NCBI GenBank assembly: GCA_964575675.1
Contig: CAZNRY010000022.1
Coordinates: forward strand, 1 to 31,501
Reading direction: 5' to 3'
Origin: CAZNRY01 sp964575675
GTDB lineage: Bacteria; Eisenbacteria; RBG-16-71-46; CAIMUX01; VGJL01
DNA: 31,501 bases
Notes under the pieces: model-generated
Told to the model about the DNA's origin: nothing
What the model saw: only the letters and a program-made list of their open reading frames with translations
Databases searched by the model: none
Program-made: the position numbers and the translations under genes
Part shown: piece after piece, positions 24,833-31,501 of the stretch
Layout: each line of letters starts with the position of its first letter
Position numbering within the stretch: position 1 is the first letter of the stretch

Positions 24833-25189
24833 CTATGCGGCGATGCCCACCTTGGCGCTCGCCCGGTGCAATGCGCGATCGAGCGTCCAGATCCACGTGC
24901 CGGCCAGGATGGCCGAAGCGAGAATGTGCGCGTCCACCCACCCAAATCCGCGGCCGTACAACCGACGCGCTTCGATCAGGTGAAGAACCTCTTCCTGCGA
25001 GGCGATCGGAACCTCGGGAAGAGCTTGCAGGAGGCCGAGGATCCCGCGGCGGTTGCGCAGGTTGCCGCACGCCAGCTCGCCCACGACGAACGGGTGGACC
25101 GCGACCTCGCCGTCCTGGAGAAGGGCGCGGAGCCGGGCGTTCCCGGACCGGAGGTGCTGGACCCAGACCGAGGTATCGACCAGGACCAT
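24833..25189 (-). CDS. vapC: VapC-type PIN-domain ribonuclease toxin
   Basis: The 118-residue toxin starts at an ATG sharing one base with the antitoxin stop (TGATG). The PIN acidic residues are in place: Asp5 in MVLVDTSVWVQHL, Glu38 in VVGELACG, Asp86 in WVDAHILASAIL and Asp104 in WTLDRAL. Such toxins cut tRNA or rRNA when the antitoxin is degraded. All catalytic acids are present and the length is normal, so it is probably active. Confidence 0.93.
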   Translation of the reverse strand: MVLVDTSVWVQHLRSGNARLRALLQDGEVAVHPFVVGELACGNLRNRRGILGLLQALPEVPIASQEEVLHLIEARRLYGRGFGWVDAHILASAILAGTWIWTLDRALHRASAKVGIAA

Positions 25190-25386
25190 CAGTCCGATCC
25201 GTGACGCCGCCGGGGAATCGGGGACAGCTTCTTCTCGGTGCCGCCCAGGCTGGCGAGGCGCTGCGCGCTTTCTCGGGCGACCAACGCCTCGAGACCCAGG
25301 CGGACGAGCGACGTCTTCTCCTTGACGCCCGTGAGTCGGGCCGCCTGCCGGAGCAGGGCGTCATCGATGTTCAGAGTCGTTCTCAT
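25189..25386 (-). CDS. vapB: VapB-type antitoxin
   Basis: The 65-residue protein begins MRTTLNIDDALLRQAARLTG, the standard opening of this VapB class (ribbon-helix-helix strand and first helix, then KEKTSLVRLGLEALVARE). The basic C-terminal tail (LSPIPRRRHGSD) would wrap the toxin. No SD precedes the ATG at 25386, and the promoter's -10 lies only 7 bases from it, so the mRNA is probably leaderless. The gene is coupled to vapC by a one-base overlap. Confidence 0.9.
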   Translation of the reverse strand: MRTTLNIDDALLRQAARLTGVKEKTSLVRLGLEALVARESAQRLASLGGTEKKLSPIPRRRHGSD

Positions 25387-25422
25387 GTGCATAAATATGC
25401 ACGATTGATACATATCGATCAA
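25387..25422 (-). promoter_or_regulatory. vapBC promoter and autoregulatory palindromes
   Basis: On the minus strand TTGATC (25422-25417) and CATATT (25399-25394) are 17 bases apart. The perfect palindrome GTGCATA-AA-TATGCAC (25387-25402, plus strand) covers the -10 and touches the start codon. A second inverted repeat TTGAT/ATCAA spans 25405-25422. These are the expected binding sites for the VapBC complex that represses its own operon. Confidence 0.6.
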
Positions 25423-25464
25423 GTGTGTCCTGTGAGCCGTCGCCTGTTGCCCAGTGTGCGAACA

Positions 25465-25800
25465 TTTGCCGGTTTCGCGTGCCCAGTTCTGCCGATTCCG
25501 GTCGGCGGGGGCCGCCATGCGAAGATCCGCTCGACGGAGCTCCCGTTGGCATGGGTGGACATTCGCCGGTCCGAGGCGATCGCCTCTTCGATACGCTGGG
25601 CAGCATCGACCACGCGGCGGACGTTTGCCGGTTTCGCGTGCCCAGTTCTGCCGATGCGCGTTGGCATGGATGGACGTTCGCCGGTGTGATGTGATGACTC
25701 GCTCGATGGTGTGGGCGGCATCGACCACGCGGCGGACGTTTGCCGGTTTCGCGTGCCCAGTTCTGCCAATTCGAGTTGGCATGGATGGACGTTCGCCGGT
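25465..25800. repeat. Three-copy array of structured repeats, 115-nt period
   Basis: A 29-nt sequence starting TTTGCCGGTTTCGCGTGCCC is repeated identically at 25465-25493, 25624-25652 and 25739-25767. Each is followed by a 26-nt block starting GTTGGCATGG and ending TTCGCCGGT (25545-25570, 25660-25685, 25775-25800). Copies 2 and 3 are 62 nt long and follow 53-nt linkers that are similar to each other, giving a 115-nt period; copy 1 has a 44-nt insertion (159-nt period). The junction folds into a hairpin in every copy with covarying arms: TGCCAA/TTGGCA in copy 3, a G-T variant in copy 2, GCCGA/TCGGC in copy 1. The period is not a multiple of three, so this is not a coding repeat. No known mobile element is recognised. 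It fills most of the 519-bp gap between vapB and fic. Confidence 0.8.
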
Positions 25801-25905
25801 CCGCAGGGATTGCCGGCGGTCTGAGCTTCCACCGTCGAGGATTCGACGACAATGCGAGCATGTAGTTGTATGAAGCGAGAAGTGTGCCGTGGCTCTCCCC
25901 GGACA

Positions 25906-27093
25906 TCAGGACAAGAAGCCGTGCGTCTTGGCTTTCGGCATTTCCTTGACGCTCTTGAAAAACTCCGTTTCCGTGATTTCGGTAGGCCACTCCAACCGGG
26001 CGAAGAACTCGTATCGGTTCTCCGGCAACTTGTTGTACCCCATCGCCCGCAACCTGAGTAGGTAGTTGATATCCCGAATCCGTGCCTTGTACGGATTCTT
26101 CAGCGGTCCGTAGATGGCGGCCGTCTGCTCGGTCAATTCCTCAAGCGTCAACTTGTCAACCGCCAGCAGGCGTTTGAGGATGTCAACCTGGCGCTGCGCG
26201 ATGACCTTCCTTCGCGTCGTGCGCAGCCGGTTGAACAGATCGAACATGACATTGCGGAACAGGGCCTTTGCGACGTTCTTGCGAATCTCGGCGAAAAGCC
26301 GGTTGCATTGGATGGCAATGCCCTTCAACCCGAAGAGCAAGAAGTCGGACAGGTCATGGTCCGCAGCCCGGACCGATGCCAGCGCCTTCAGGTATGCGTT
26401 CTTCTCCTCGTAGTAGTAGTTCGACATGGCGATGAAGAGAATGTCCTTCAGGCCGACTCTCTGCAACATGAGAGCCTCCAGCGCGCGGGCGGTGCGGCCG
26501 TTTCCGTCCATGAAGGGATGCATGGCCGCAAAGTGGCAGTGGAGAGCCAATGCCTGAATCAGCGGATCGTGCTGAAGGAATTCGTTTCTCGCCGCTCCAC
26601 AGAGTCCGTTGAACGCCGCCTCGCATTCCGGACCGCCTTCCGCGCCGCGATGCGGCGGAATCCCAAACGTGACGTTCATATCCCGCCCGCGCAGCTGACC
26701 GGGGGGACAGTGATCATCGTCGGCCCCGGTAATGATGTGCCGGTGCACTTCCTTGACGAGGTCTCCATGGACTGGCCGATCAGACGGAAGACCGGCAATC
26801 CACCGGTAAGTCCGTACAGCGGCGGCGGCTTGTCGTTGTGACCGCGTGTGCAACTGCTCGGGCGATTCAGTCATTGCAGCGTCAAGTTCCTTGTCCGTGA
26901 AATCCGCCCCCTCGATGCGAGACGTTCCAGCCACTTCGCGCTTGAGTTGCACCACCTGAAGCTGATCAGTCCAACTTCGCTGGTAGGGGATGTTGGTGAG
27001 CGAAAGGATGGCGGCCTTTGCGAGCGTCAACTCGTTGCCGATCTTCACGAAGTCGTACTTGATCCAGTCGTCCGGCAGGCTGTACTTGATCAT
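25906..27093 (-). CDS. fic: Fic-family AMP-transferase
   Basis: The 395-residue protein carries the complete Fic motif HPFMDGNGRTAR (192-203, catalytic His192), so it should transfer AMP (or another nucleotide part) to a target protein hydroxyl. An N-terminal inhibitory motif TSRIEG (57-62) fits the S/T-x-x-x-E-G/N pattern of class II, self-inhibited Fic proteins. The C-terminal ~120 residues include a winged-helix-like region (RRKVIAQRQVDILKRLLAV, KLTLEELTEQTAAI), common in Fic proteins that act as stand-alone units. No SD is seen before the ATG at 27093, and base composition is less GC-rich than most neighbours, which suggests acquisition. The target is unknown. Confidence 0.92.
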   Translation of the reverse strand: MIKYSLPDDWIKYDFVKIGNELTLAKAAILSLTNIPYQRSWTDQLQVVQLKREVAGTSRIEGADFTDKELDAAMTESPEQLHTRSQRQAAAAVRTYRWIAGLPSDRPVHGDLVKEVHRHIITGADDDHCPPGQLRGRDMNVTFGIPPHRGAEGGPECEAAFNGLCGAARNEFLQHDPLIQALALHCHFAAMHPFMDGNGRTARALEALMLQRVGLKDILFIAMSNYYYEEKNAYLKALASVRAADHDLSDFLLFGLKGIAIQCNRLFAEIRKNVAKALFRNVMFDLFNRLRTTRRKVIAQRQVDILKRLLAVDKLTLEELTEQTAAIYGPLKNPYKARIRDINYLLRLRAMGYNKLPENRYEFFARLEWPTEITETEFFKSVKEMPKAKTHGFLS

Positions 27094-27099
27094 GAAATC

Positions 27100-27193
27100 A
27101 TGATAGTCACTTCCATTTCCACGTCAAATACAATCGAATATCGATCTAATAGAAAGTGACATAATGCGTTACGACATAGTATGTGACTTGTCA
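27100..27193 (-). promoter_or_regulatory. fic promoter, probably leaderless, with GTGAC-type dyads
   Basis: On the minus strand TTGACG (27127-27122) and TATCAT (27105-27100) are 16 bases apart, putting the transcription start at or next to the A of the fic ATG. An inverted repeat GTCACTT (27106-27112) / AAGTGAC (27154-27160) brackets the promoter, and TGACTTGTCA (27184-27193) is a further palindrome with the same core. These may be operator sites. Confidence 0.5.
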
Positions 27194-27350
27194 TGTCGCT
27201 CGTCGTGCCCGATTCATTTCCGAATCATTTCCTGCTTGGATTCCTTGCGGCACACCAGCCTCCGACGCCCATGCATCCCCGCCGGCGCTCCCAAACGAAG
27301 GCCGGCCCATGCGCCACAGGCCGACCTCGGTTCTCAATCAGAGATCCGTT

Positions 27351-28523
27351 CTACGATTTCCTCCCCAGCAGGTACTCCACCTCCGCCTCCAGGATCTTCT
27401 CATCGCCCGGGCTGAACCCGAGGTGCCGGAAGATCGCGCGGCCTTTGCGGTCGATCAGGATGTTCGTCGGCACGCCCTTGAGCTGGAAGATGCTCCGCGC
27501 CATCTTGAGTTCGTCCGTGACGATCGGGAAGGTCGCCTTCATGTCGGCGACCCACAGCTTCGCGAGCTCGGGGCGGTTCGTCGTCTCGACGCCCAGGATC
27601 GTGAAGTCGCTGCCGCCGCGCCGCGCGTAGAGGTCGACCAGGTGTGGATACTCCACACGGCAGGCGCCTCAGGTCGGGTGCCAGAAGCTCAGCAGGACGA
27701 CCTTGCCGCGGAAGTCCCCGAGCGACACCGCTTCTCCGGTCGCCAGACTCGGCATCGAGAAGTCGGGGACATCCTTCGCCTCTGCCTCGCGGAGGCGTGA
27801 GATCTCTGCGTCGATGTCCGCGGTCGAGCCCCCGGCGTTCGTCACGATCCTGTGAAGGCTCTCCCGGAGTGCTGGATTCTCCATGTGCGAGAGAAGTCCG
27901 AGGTAGAGCGGCTTCGCTTTCTCGCCCATTCCCGCGGCATCGTAGATCAAGGCCATGTGCTTGTCGTACTCGTCGTCGCCGGGCCCGTTGAGCTTGTAGG
28001 CTTCTTCCATCCTCTGGACGGCGAGGGCATGATCGCCCTTCTTGTACCGGGCCCAGGCCTCGCTGTCGAGGATCGCGGCGAGTTCGGTCGAATCGCCGGC
28101 CGCACGCACCTTCGCGACCCCCTTCTCCAAGATCGGCACCGCCAGGTCGAGGTGCTCGCCCGCCTCGGCAAGGTTCCATCCGATCGCGTTGTACGGCATG
28201 GCGGAGGCGAAGTCGGAGGCGAGAACCTGCTTCAGGAATCCGGGAACGGCCGCTGGATCACTCGTTCCGGCCAGATCGACCAGGTCGACGTACGCCCTTC
28301 CGGCCTGCTCGCTCCTTGGGCGTTCCTTGACGAAACGGGCCAGGGATTCGAAGCGCGCGGCATCGTCCTCGATCGCGCCCACCGCGGCGAAGGCGACGCT
28401 GTCGGCCGCCGCGACTGCGCTCGACTGCGGCTTTTCCTTCGTTCCACATCCAAGGATCAACAGAATCGGCAAGACCAGGACCCCGAACTGGGGCCGCATC
28501 CGCGGACGACTGTTTTCTTCCAC
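27351..28523 (-). CDS. Selenocysteine-containing TlpA-like thioredoxin lipoprotein (UGA read through)
   Basis: Read with the in-frame TGA at 27671-27669 as selenocysteine, this is one 390-residue protein. It starts at GTG 28523 (GAGGAG upstream); MRPQFGV at 28499 is an alternative. A signal peptide ends in a lipobox, LLILG-Cys26. Residues about 35-250 are helical and TPR-like (AMPYNAIGWNLAEAGEHLDL, AVQRMEEAYKLN). The TlpA/AhpC-type thioredoxin domain spans 255-390: VPDFSMPSLATGEAV, SLGDFRGKVVLLSFWHPT, then U285-G-A-C288-R, VEYPHLVDLY, and the cis-Pro loop KGVPTNILID (Pro352). Normal relatives have C-x-x-C exactly where U-G-A-C stands. A 7-bp hairpin lies at the right distance for a bacterial SECIS. 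It is probably a membrane-anchored thiol or peroxide reductase. Standard calling would give a truncated lipoprotein ending at HPT plus a separate 101-residue protein from 27656. Confidence 0.88.
27642..27658 (-). promoter_or_regulatory. Bacterial SECIS-like hairpin
   Basis: In the mRNA, starting 11 nt after the UGA, GUGUGGA pairs perfectly with UCCACAC around the loop GUA (27658 to 27642). The loop begins with G, 18 nt after the UGA. This fits the published bacterial SECIS model: a G among the first two loop bases, and 16-37 nt from UGA to loop. SelB would bind here to direct selenocysteine insertion. Confidence 0.75.
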
Positions 28524-28680
28524 CGGCTCCTCCTCGATTGGCGTACACTGGTTGGTCAGGTCGTCCCGGTGCGAGAGAGCGGTCCGTCGCCTGGCACCAT
28601 CGCCATCCGGCCGGGCTTCCATCGAACGGCCGATCATAGGGCATTCCGGGCGTCGTCTTCCCCAATAAATGACCAGAAAT

Positions 28681-28703
28681 GACCGGGGCGCCAGCCCCCG
28701 GTC
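28681..28703 (-). terminator. Hairpin between the TraR/DksA gene and the selenoprotein gene
   Basis: GACCGGGG pairs with CCCCGGTC over 8 bp around a 7-base loop. On the minus strand it is followed by ATTTCTGGTCATTTATT, a weak T-rich tail, so it may end the TraR/DksA-like transcript about 108 bases after that stop. A short direct repeat AAATGACC flanks it. Confidence 0.45.
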
Positions 28704-28811
28704 CTCGCTCGGGTGGTCGGCGCCCCGGATCGCGAGTCCCACTCGGGACTCGCCCCGGCAGATCACGGCTATCTTCCTCTCTCAAAAAACCGGCGTCGTA
28801 TGGCGACGTGC

Positions 28812-29189
28812 TCAGTTCCTTCGAACGCGCTCCTCTCTCTCCTGGCAGCGGAGACAAAACCGCGCCTGGGGAAGGAACTCGAGCCTTCGCTCCTCGATCG
28901 GCCTCCCGCAAGACTCGCAGGCGCCGAAGCGGCCTTCCTCCATCCTCTGCAGGGCCTGCTCGATCTCGTAAATGAGCCGCCCCTGCGCGTCCATCAGCAA
29001 GGAGTCGGACTCACGGTCCGATTCCTCGGTGGCCGTGTCGGCCATGTGGTTGGCGAAGGCCCCGCCGTTCTCCATGTACCGGACCGATTGCTCCGCGACG
29101 GACTTCTTCAACTGCCCCAGCAGACGACCATTCTGGCCTAGCTCGGCAAGGAGTCGCCGCCGGAACCGATTCGTGATCCTGGCGTTCAT
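28812..29189 (-). CDS. TraR/DksA-type C4 zinc-finger protein
   Basis: The 125-residue protein starts at the ATG at 29189 with GGAGGAG about 8 bases upstream; an in-frame ATG at 29243 has none. Residues 1-85 form a helical hairpin, and the zinc finger is Cys91, Cys94, Cys112, Cys115 in GACESCGRPIEERRLEFLPQ and ARFCLRC. The region between the helices carries an acidic DTATEESDRESD stretch, where DksA has its acidic tip. DksA-family proteins enter the RNA polymerase secondary channel and act with ppGpp. This one may do so or may be a general zinc-finger relative. Confidence 0.87.
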   Translation of the reverse strand: MNARITNRFRRRLLAELGQNGRLLGQLKKSVAEQSVRYMENGGAFANHMADTATEESDRESDSLLMDAQGRLIYEIEQALQRMEEGRFGACESCGRPIEERRLEFLPQARFCLRCQEREERVRRN

Positions 29190-29453
29190 TGGCTCTCTCC
29201 TCCGAGTCCCGTTGGGCATCTCCCGATCCCGCGTGCGTTTCACCGGATTTCGGCCCCCCTGTTTGGCCCCTCGCGGGCTCCGTTTCGCGTTTTGTAAGCC
29301 GATCCGGCGGGAAAGTTCCGGGGATTCTGGAGCAGGTGGAGGCGCCGCCGAGCCCCGCGGGATCTGGGCCGGCCTCCCGCGAAGCGGCGGCTATCGCGGA
29401 CCGGCCGGAGCCCTATAGAATGGACCCGGCAGCGGCAACTCGGAGGTTCCCCG

Positions 29454-29897
29454 ATGTTTCGGATCACTCGCGAGGTCTCGTTTTCCTACGGCCATCGCCT
29501 TTTCCCCTACGAGGGGAAGTGCGCCCGCCTGCATGGCCACAACGGCCGGCTGCGGGTCTCCCTTGCATCCAGGCGGCTCGATGAGGCCGGGATGGTCTTG
29601 GACTTCGCGGAGGTGAAGACCGCCATGGCCCGCTGGCTCGACGGCACGCTGGATCACCGGCTGATCCTCCACCGCGACGATCCCGCCGTCGCGGCGCTGC
29701 GGGCGATCGGGGAGCAGGTCTACGCGGTCGACTTCAACCCGACCGCCGAGAACCTCGCCCGCCACGTCTGCGAGAACTTGAGATCGCTCGGCCTGCCGGT
29801 CGTCGAGGTCGAGCTGCACGAGACGGACAACTGCTCGGCGAGCTACGCCCCGGATCTGGGGGCCGCGGCGGGAGGGGACGCCTCGCCCGTCCGCTGA
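29454..29897 (+). CDS. queD: 6-carboxytetrahydropterin synthase / PTPS-family protein
   Basis: The 147-residue protein starts at the ATG at 29454, with GGAGG seven bases upstream. It has the PTPS/QueD zinc site, His14 (SYGHRL) with His27 and His29 (LHGHNG), and the catalytic Cys23 in KCARLHGHNG. The other conserved parts are GMVLDFAEVKTAM, LDHRLIL, NPTAENLARHVCENL and ELHETDNCSASY with the substrate-binding Glu. QueD makes 6-carboxytetrahydropterin for queuosine. No other queuosine gene is nearby, so a different pterin role remains possible. The last 55 bp overlap the convergent MFS gene. Confidence 0.92.
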   Translation: MFRITREVSFSYGHRLFPYEGKCARLHGHNGRLRVSLASRRLDEAGMVLDFAEVKTAMARWLDGTLDHRLILHRDDPAVAALRAIGEQVYAVDFNPTAENLARHVCENLRSLGLPVVEVELHETDNCSASYAPDLGAAAGGDASPVR

Positions 29898-31228
29898 AGC
29901 GACGGGTTCGCCGCGATTCGCAAGAGAGGGATCCGGGTCGAGAACCAGGCCGCTCCCGCAAGACAGATAACCCCGCCGATCCTCACGGCCCATGGCCCTC
30001 CGATCTTCTGCGCCACGAGGCCATAGAGGAATGTCCCGATCGGCGCCAACCCCACGAGGACGAACGTGTAGGCGCTCAGGACCCGCCCGCGGATCGCATC
30101 GGGCGCCGTTCGCTGAAGGAGCGTGTTCGTCGTCGCGAGCTGCGTGATCATCGCCCCCCCCACGAAGAAGAGAAGGAGCTCCGACAGAGGAAAGCTCTTC
30201 GAGTACGAGAAGCAGAAGAGCGCCAGTCCGAAGACCGTCATCCCGATTGCGATCAATCGTCCCGAGCCCTTCGTGCTCGTCCTCCCCGCCAGCCGCAGAG
30301 CTCCCGTCACCGCGCCGAGCCCGACCGCGCCCATCAGGAGCCCATAGGCGCCTGCGCCGCGGCCGAGCACGTTCTCGGCGAATACCGGCAGCAGGACCGT
30401 GAACGACATCCCGAAGATGCTCGTGACGGCAACCGCCTGCAGGAGCGTGCGGACGCGTGGCGTCCGGAGCACGAATCCGAACCCCTCACGCAACTCCTGC
30501 ATGACTGGGCGATGCGTGCGGCTCGGGTGCGGCGGCAGGCGCATCGCGAGGAGGCCGATGATCACGGGGATGAAGGAGAGGCCATTCAGGAGGAAGCAGA
30601 CTCCCTCGCCCGTGGTCGCGATCAGGAGTCCCGCGACAGCGGGGCCGACCACCCTCGCCGTGTTGAACACGGAGGAGTTCAGGGCGACCGCGTTGATCAA
30701 GTCGTCGTCGCCGACCATCTCGAACACGAACGATTGGCGGGCCGGCATGTCGAAAGCGTTGACCGTGCCCAGGAGGAACGCGATGACGAGGATGTGATAA
30801 ACCGTCACGGTATTCGTGAAGGTCAGGATCGAGAGGACCAGCGCAAGGCTCAAGGCAACGCACTGGGTCGCGATGATCAGAGTCCTTTTCGGCAGGCGGT
30901 CGGCGGCGACCCCCCCGAGAAAGGAGAAGAGAAAGACAGGCAGAAAGGTGGCGGTCCCGGTCAGCCCCAACCAGATCGGCTCGTGGGTGAGGCGATGAAC
31001 GAGCCACCCCTGCGCGGCGCTCTGCATCCAGGTACCGATCAGCGAGACGAGCTGGCCCGTCCAGAAGAGGCGGAAGTTGCGGTGGCGCAGGGCGCGGAAG
31101 GTCGTCCGCAGCCTCTTTGCGATCGGCGAGGGGAGCCAGTAGGGGATCGGGATCGCATGCACGGCCCCCGGCACAGGGCCTGCCTCCGGGCCAGGGTGCG
31201 CGTGGGGGTCGTGCTCTCGAGGGTCCAT
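29843..31228 (-). CDS. MFS transporter of the EntS-like (MFS_3) type
   Basis: The 461-residue protein has about 12 hydrophobic segments after a 40-residue His/Pro-rich cytoplasmic start. FRALRHRNFRLFWTGQLVSL followed by GTWMQSAAQGWLVHRLT is the opening of the enterobactin-exporter/DUF894 family, and GGVAADRLPKRTLII is the MFS loop 2-3 motif. RVVGPAVAGLLIATTGEGVCF and RGRVLSAYTFVLVGLAPIGT are further family marks. It probably exports a small molecule by proton antiport; the substrate is unknown. The ATG at 31228 has only a weak SD. The stop falls inside the convergent queD gene, so the last ~18 residues are the reverse reading of its end. Confidence 0.87.
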   Translation of the reverse strand: MDPREHDPHAHPGPEAGPVPGAVHAIPIPYWLPSPIAKRLRTTFRALRHRNFRLFWTGQLVSLIGTWMQSAAQGWLVHRLTHEPIWLGLTGTATFLPVFLFSFLGGVAADRLPKRTLIIATQCVALSLALVLSILTFTNTVTVYHILVIAFLLGTVNAFDMPARQSFVFEMVGDDDLINAVALNSSVFNTARVVGPAVAGLLIATTGEGVCFLLNGLSFIPVIIGLLAMRLPPHPSRTHRPVMQELREGFGFVLRTPRVRTLLQAVAVTSIFGMSFTVLLPVFAENVLGRGAGAYGLLMGAVGLGAVTGALRLAGRTSTKGSGRLIAIGMTVFGLALFCFSYSKSFPLSELLLFFVGGAMITQLATTNTLLQRTAPDAIRGRVLSAYTFVLVGLAPIGTFLYGLVAQKIGGPWAVRIGGVICLAGAAWFSTRIPLLRIAANPSLQRTGEASPPAAAPRSGA

Positions 31229-31313
31229 CGACCGTTCATTCTACTATTCGGACGCGGAGAACGGGGGGGTCTATCGGCGGGAGTCCTGTGCCGACCGGAC
31301 CCGCGCGGGGCGC

Positions 31314-31319
31314 TATAGT
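31314..31319 (+). promoter_or_regulatory. Candidate -10 element for the secreted-protein gene at the right edge
   Basis: TATAGT lies 16 bases before the ATG at 31336. At the expected distance upstream only a weak -35 (CCGACC, 31291-31296) is seen. It is offered as a position, not a proven promoter. Confidence 0.25.
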
Positions 31320-31335
31320 GGGGGGGAGGCAAGCC

Positions 31336-31501
31336 ATGCACCGGCTTTCCAATCGCCGCAATCCACTTCGCCGCGCTTTTATGGCGGCGCTCCTGGCCGT
31401 CTCTCTCCCGGGCGTGAGAGTCGCCATAGCCCAAGCGGCCGACCCCGTCCTCATCGTGATCGATGGGACGGAGTTCACGCTCGAGGATCTGAGAGCCGAC
31501 T
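31336..31501 (+). CDS. N-terminus of an exported protein, possibly a SurA/PpiC-type foldase
   Basis: Only the first 55 residues are in the window. The ATG at 31336 has GGAGG six bases upstream. A signal peptide is clear: basic MHRLSNRRNPLRR, hydrophobic AFMAALLAVSLPGVRVAIA, then AQA and a mature start near ADPVLIV. The mature sequence VLIVIDGTEFTLEDLRAD resembles the beginning of periplasmic peptidyl-prolyl isomerase/foldase proteins (V-x-V-N-G-x-x-I-T-x-x-D/E-L). This is too short for a firm assignment. Confidence 0.6.
   Translation, partial: MHRLSNRRNPLRRAFMAALLAVSLPGVRVAIAQAADPVLIVIDGTEFTLEDLRAD

Noticed and set aside
25465..25800. CRISPR array or integron attC sites
   Set aside because: The linkers between repeats are similar to each other rather than unique, only three copies exist, and no cas genes are present. 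The repeat ends do not fit attC core sites and there is no integrase.
25361..25990. Open frames through the repeat array on the minus strand
   Set aside because: The 115-nt period is not divisible by three, so the repeated peptides change frame between copies. No start site or codon pattern supports translation.
27351..27656. A separate small thioredoxin-like gene after the lipoprotein gene
   Set aside because: Its frame is the direct continuation of the upstream frame past a single TGA, it lacks the first half of the thioredoxin domain, and a SECIS-like hairpin follows the TGA. One selenoprotein explains everything better.

Overview
The window is a GC-rich, gene-dense bacterial chromosome segment carrying about 25 genes, most with strong Shine-Dalgarno (SD) sites and several with TTG or GTG starts. 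I see no rRNA, tRNA, phage, insertion sequence or CRISPR. The organism cannot be named from this alone. The secreted protein with a FlgD-like C-terminal domain, a two-gene 2-hydroxyacyl-CoA-dehydratase-type activase, a selenoprotein and NtrC-type signalling fit an uncultured Gram-negative lineage of the FCB/Eisenbacteria/deltaproteobacterial kind. That is inference.

Layout. 1-3093 (minus): nitroreductase, biotin carboxylase and the N-terminal part of an acyl-CoA carboxyltransferase. 3359-5215 (plus): a large secreted protein with a FlgD-like C-terminus, ending at a strong terminator. 5318-8223 (minus): a Cys-rich PDZ protein, a family-2 glycosyltransferase and a membrane glycosyltransferase. 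8332-10729 (plus): threonyl-tRNA synthetase without a TGS domain, then a GNAT acetyltransferase. 10799-11200 (minus): MscL with a C-terminal zinc ribbon. 11459-13257 (plus): a winged-helix protein, then an ArsR/ArsM arsenic pair.

13358-21937 (minus) is a long co-oriented cluster: NtrC-type response regulator, sensor kinase, lipoprotein and a double BcrAD/BadFG activase with its HgdB-like partner. Upstream of the regulator (21938-22318) lie candidate binding sites for it, a good sigma-54 promoter on the plus strand, and a strongly folded segment ending in a T-rich stretch. Together they suggest an unannotated sigma-54-dependent small RNA. Then come proC (minus) and an isocitrate/isopropylmalate dehydrogenase (plus).

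24833-27093 looks like an acquired island: a VapBC toxin-antitoxin pair, an array of structured 115-nt repeats and a Fic AMP-transferase. Both vapB and fic appear to be leaderless. 27351-28523 (minus) holds the most striking gene: a lipoprotein TlpA-like thioredoxin whose first active-site cysteine codon is an in-frame TGA (motif U-G-A-C). It is followed at the right distance by a perfect SECIS-like hairpin, so it is very probably a selenoprotein that ordinary gene calling splits in two. The window closes with a TraR/DksA zinc-finger protein, a QueD-like enzyme, an MFS exporter and the start of a secreted protein.
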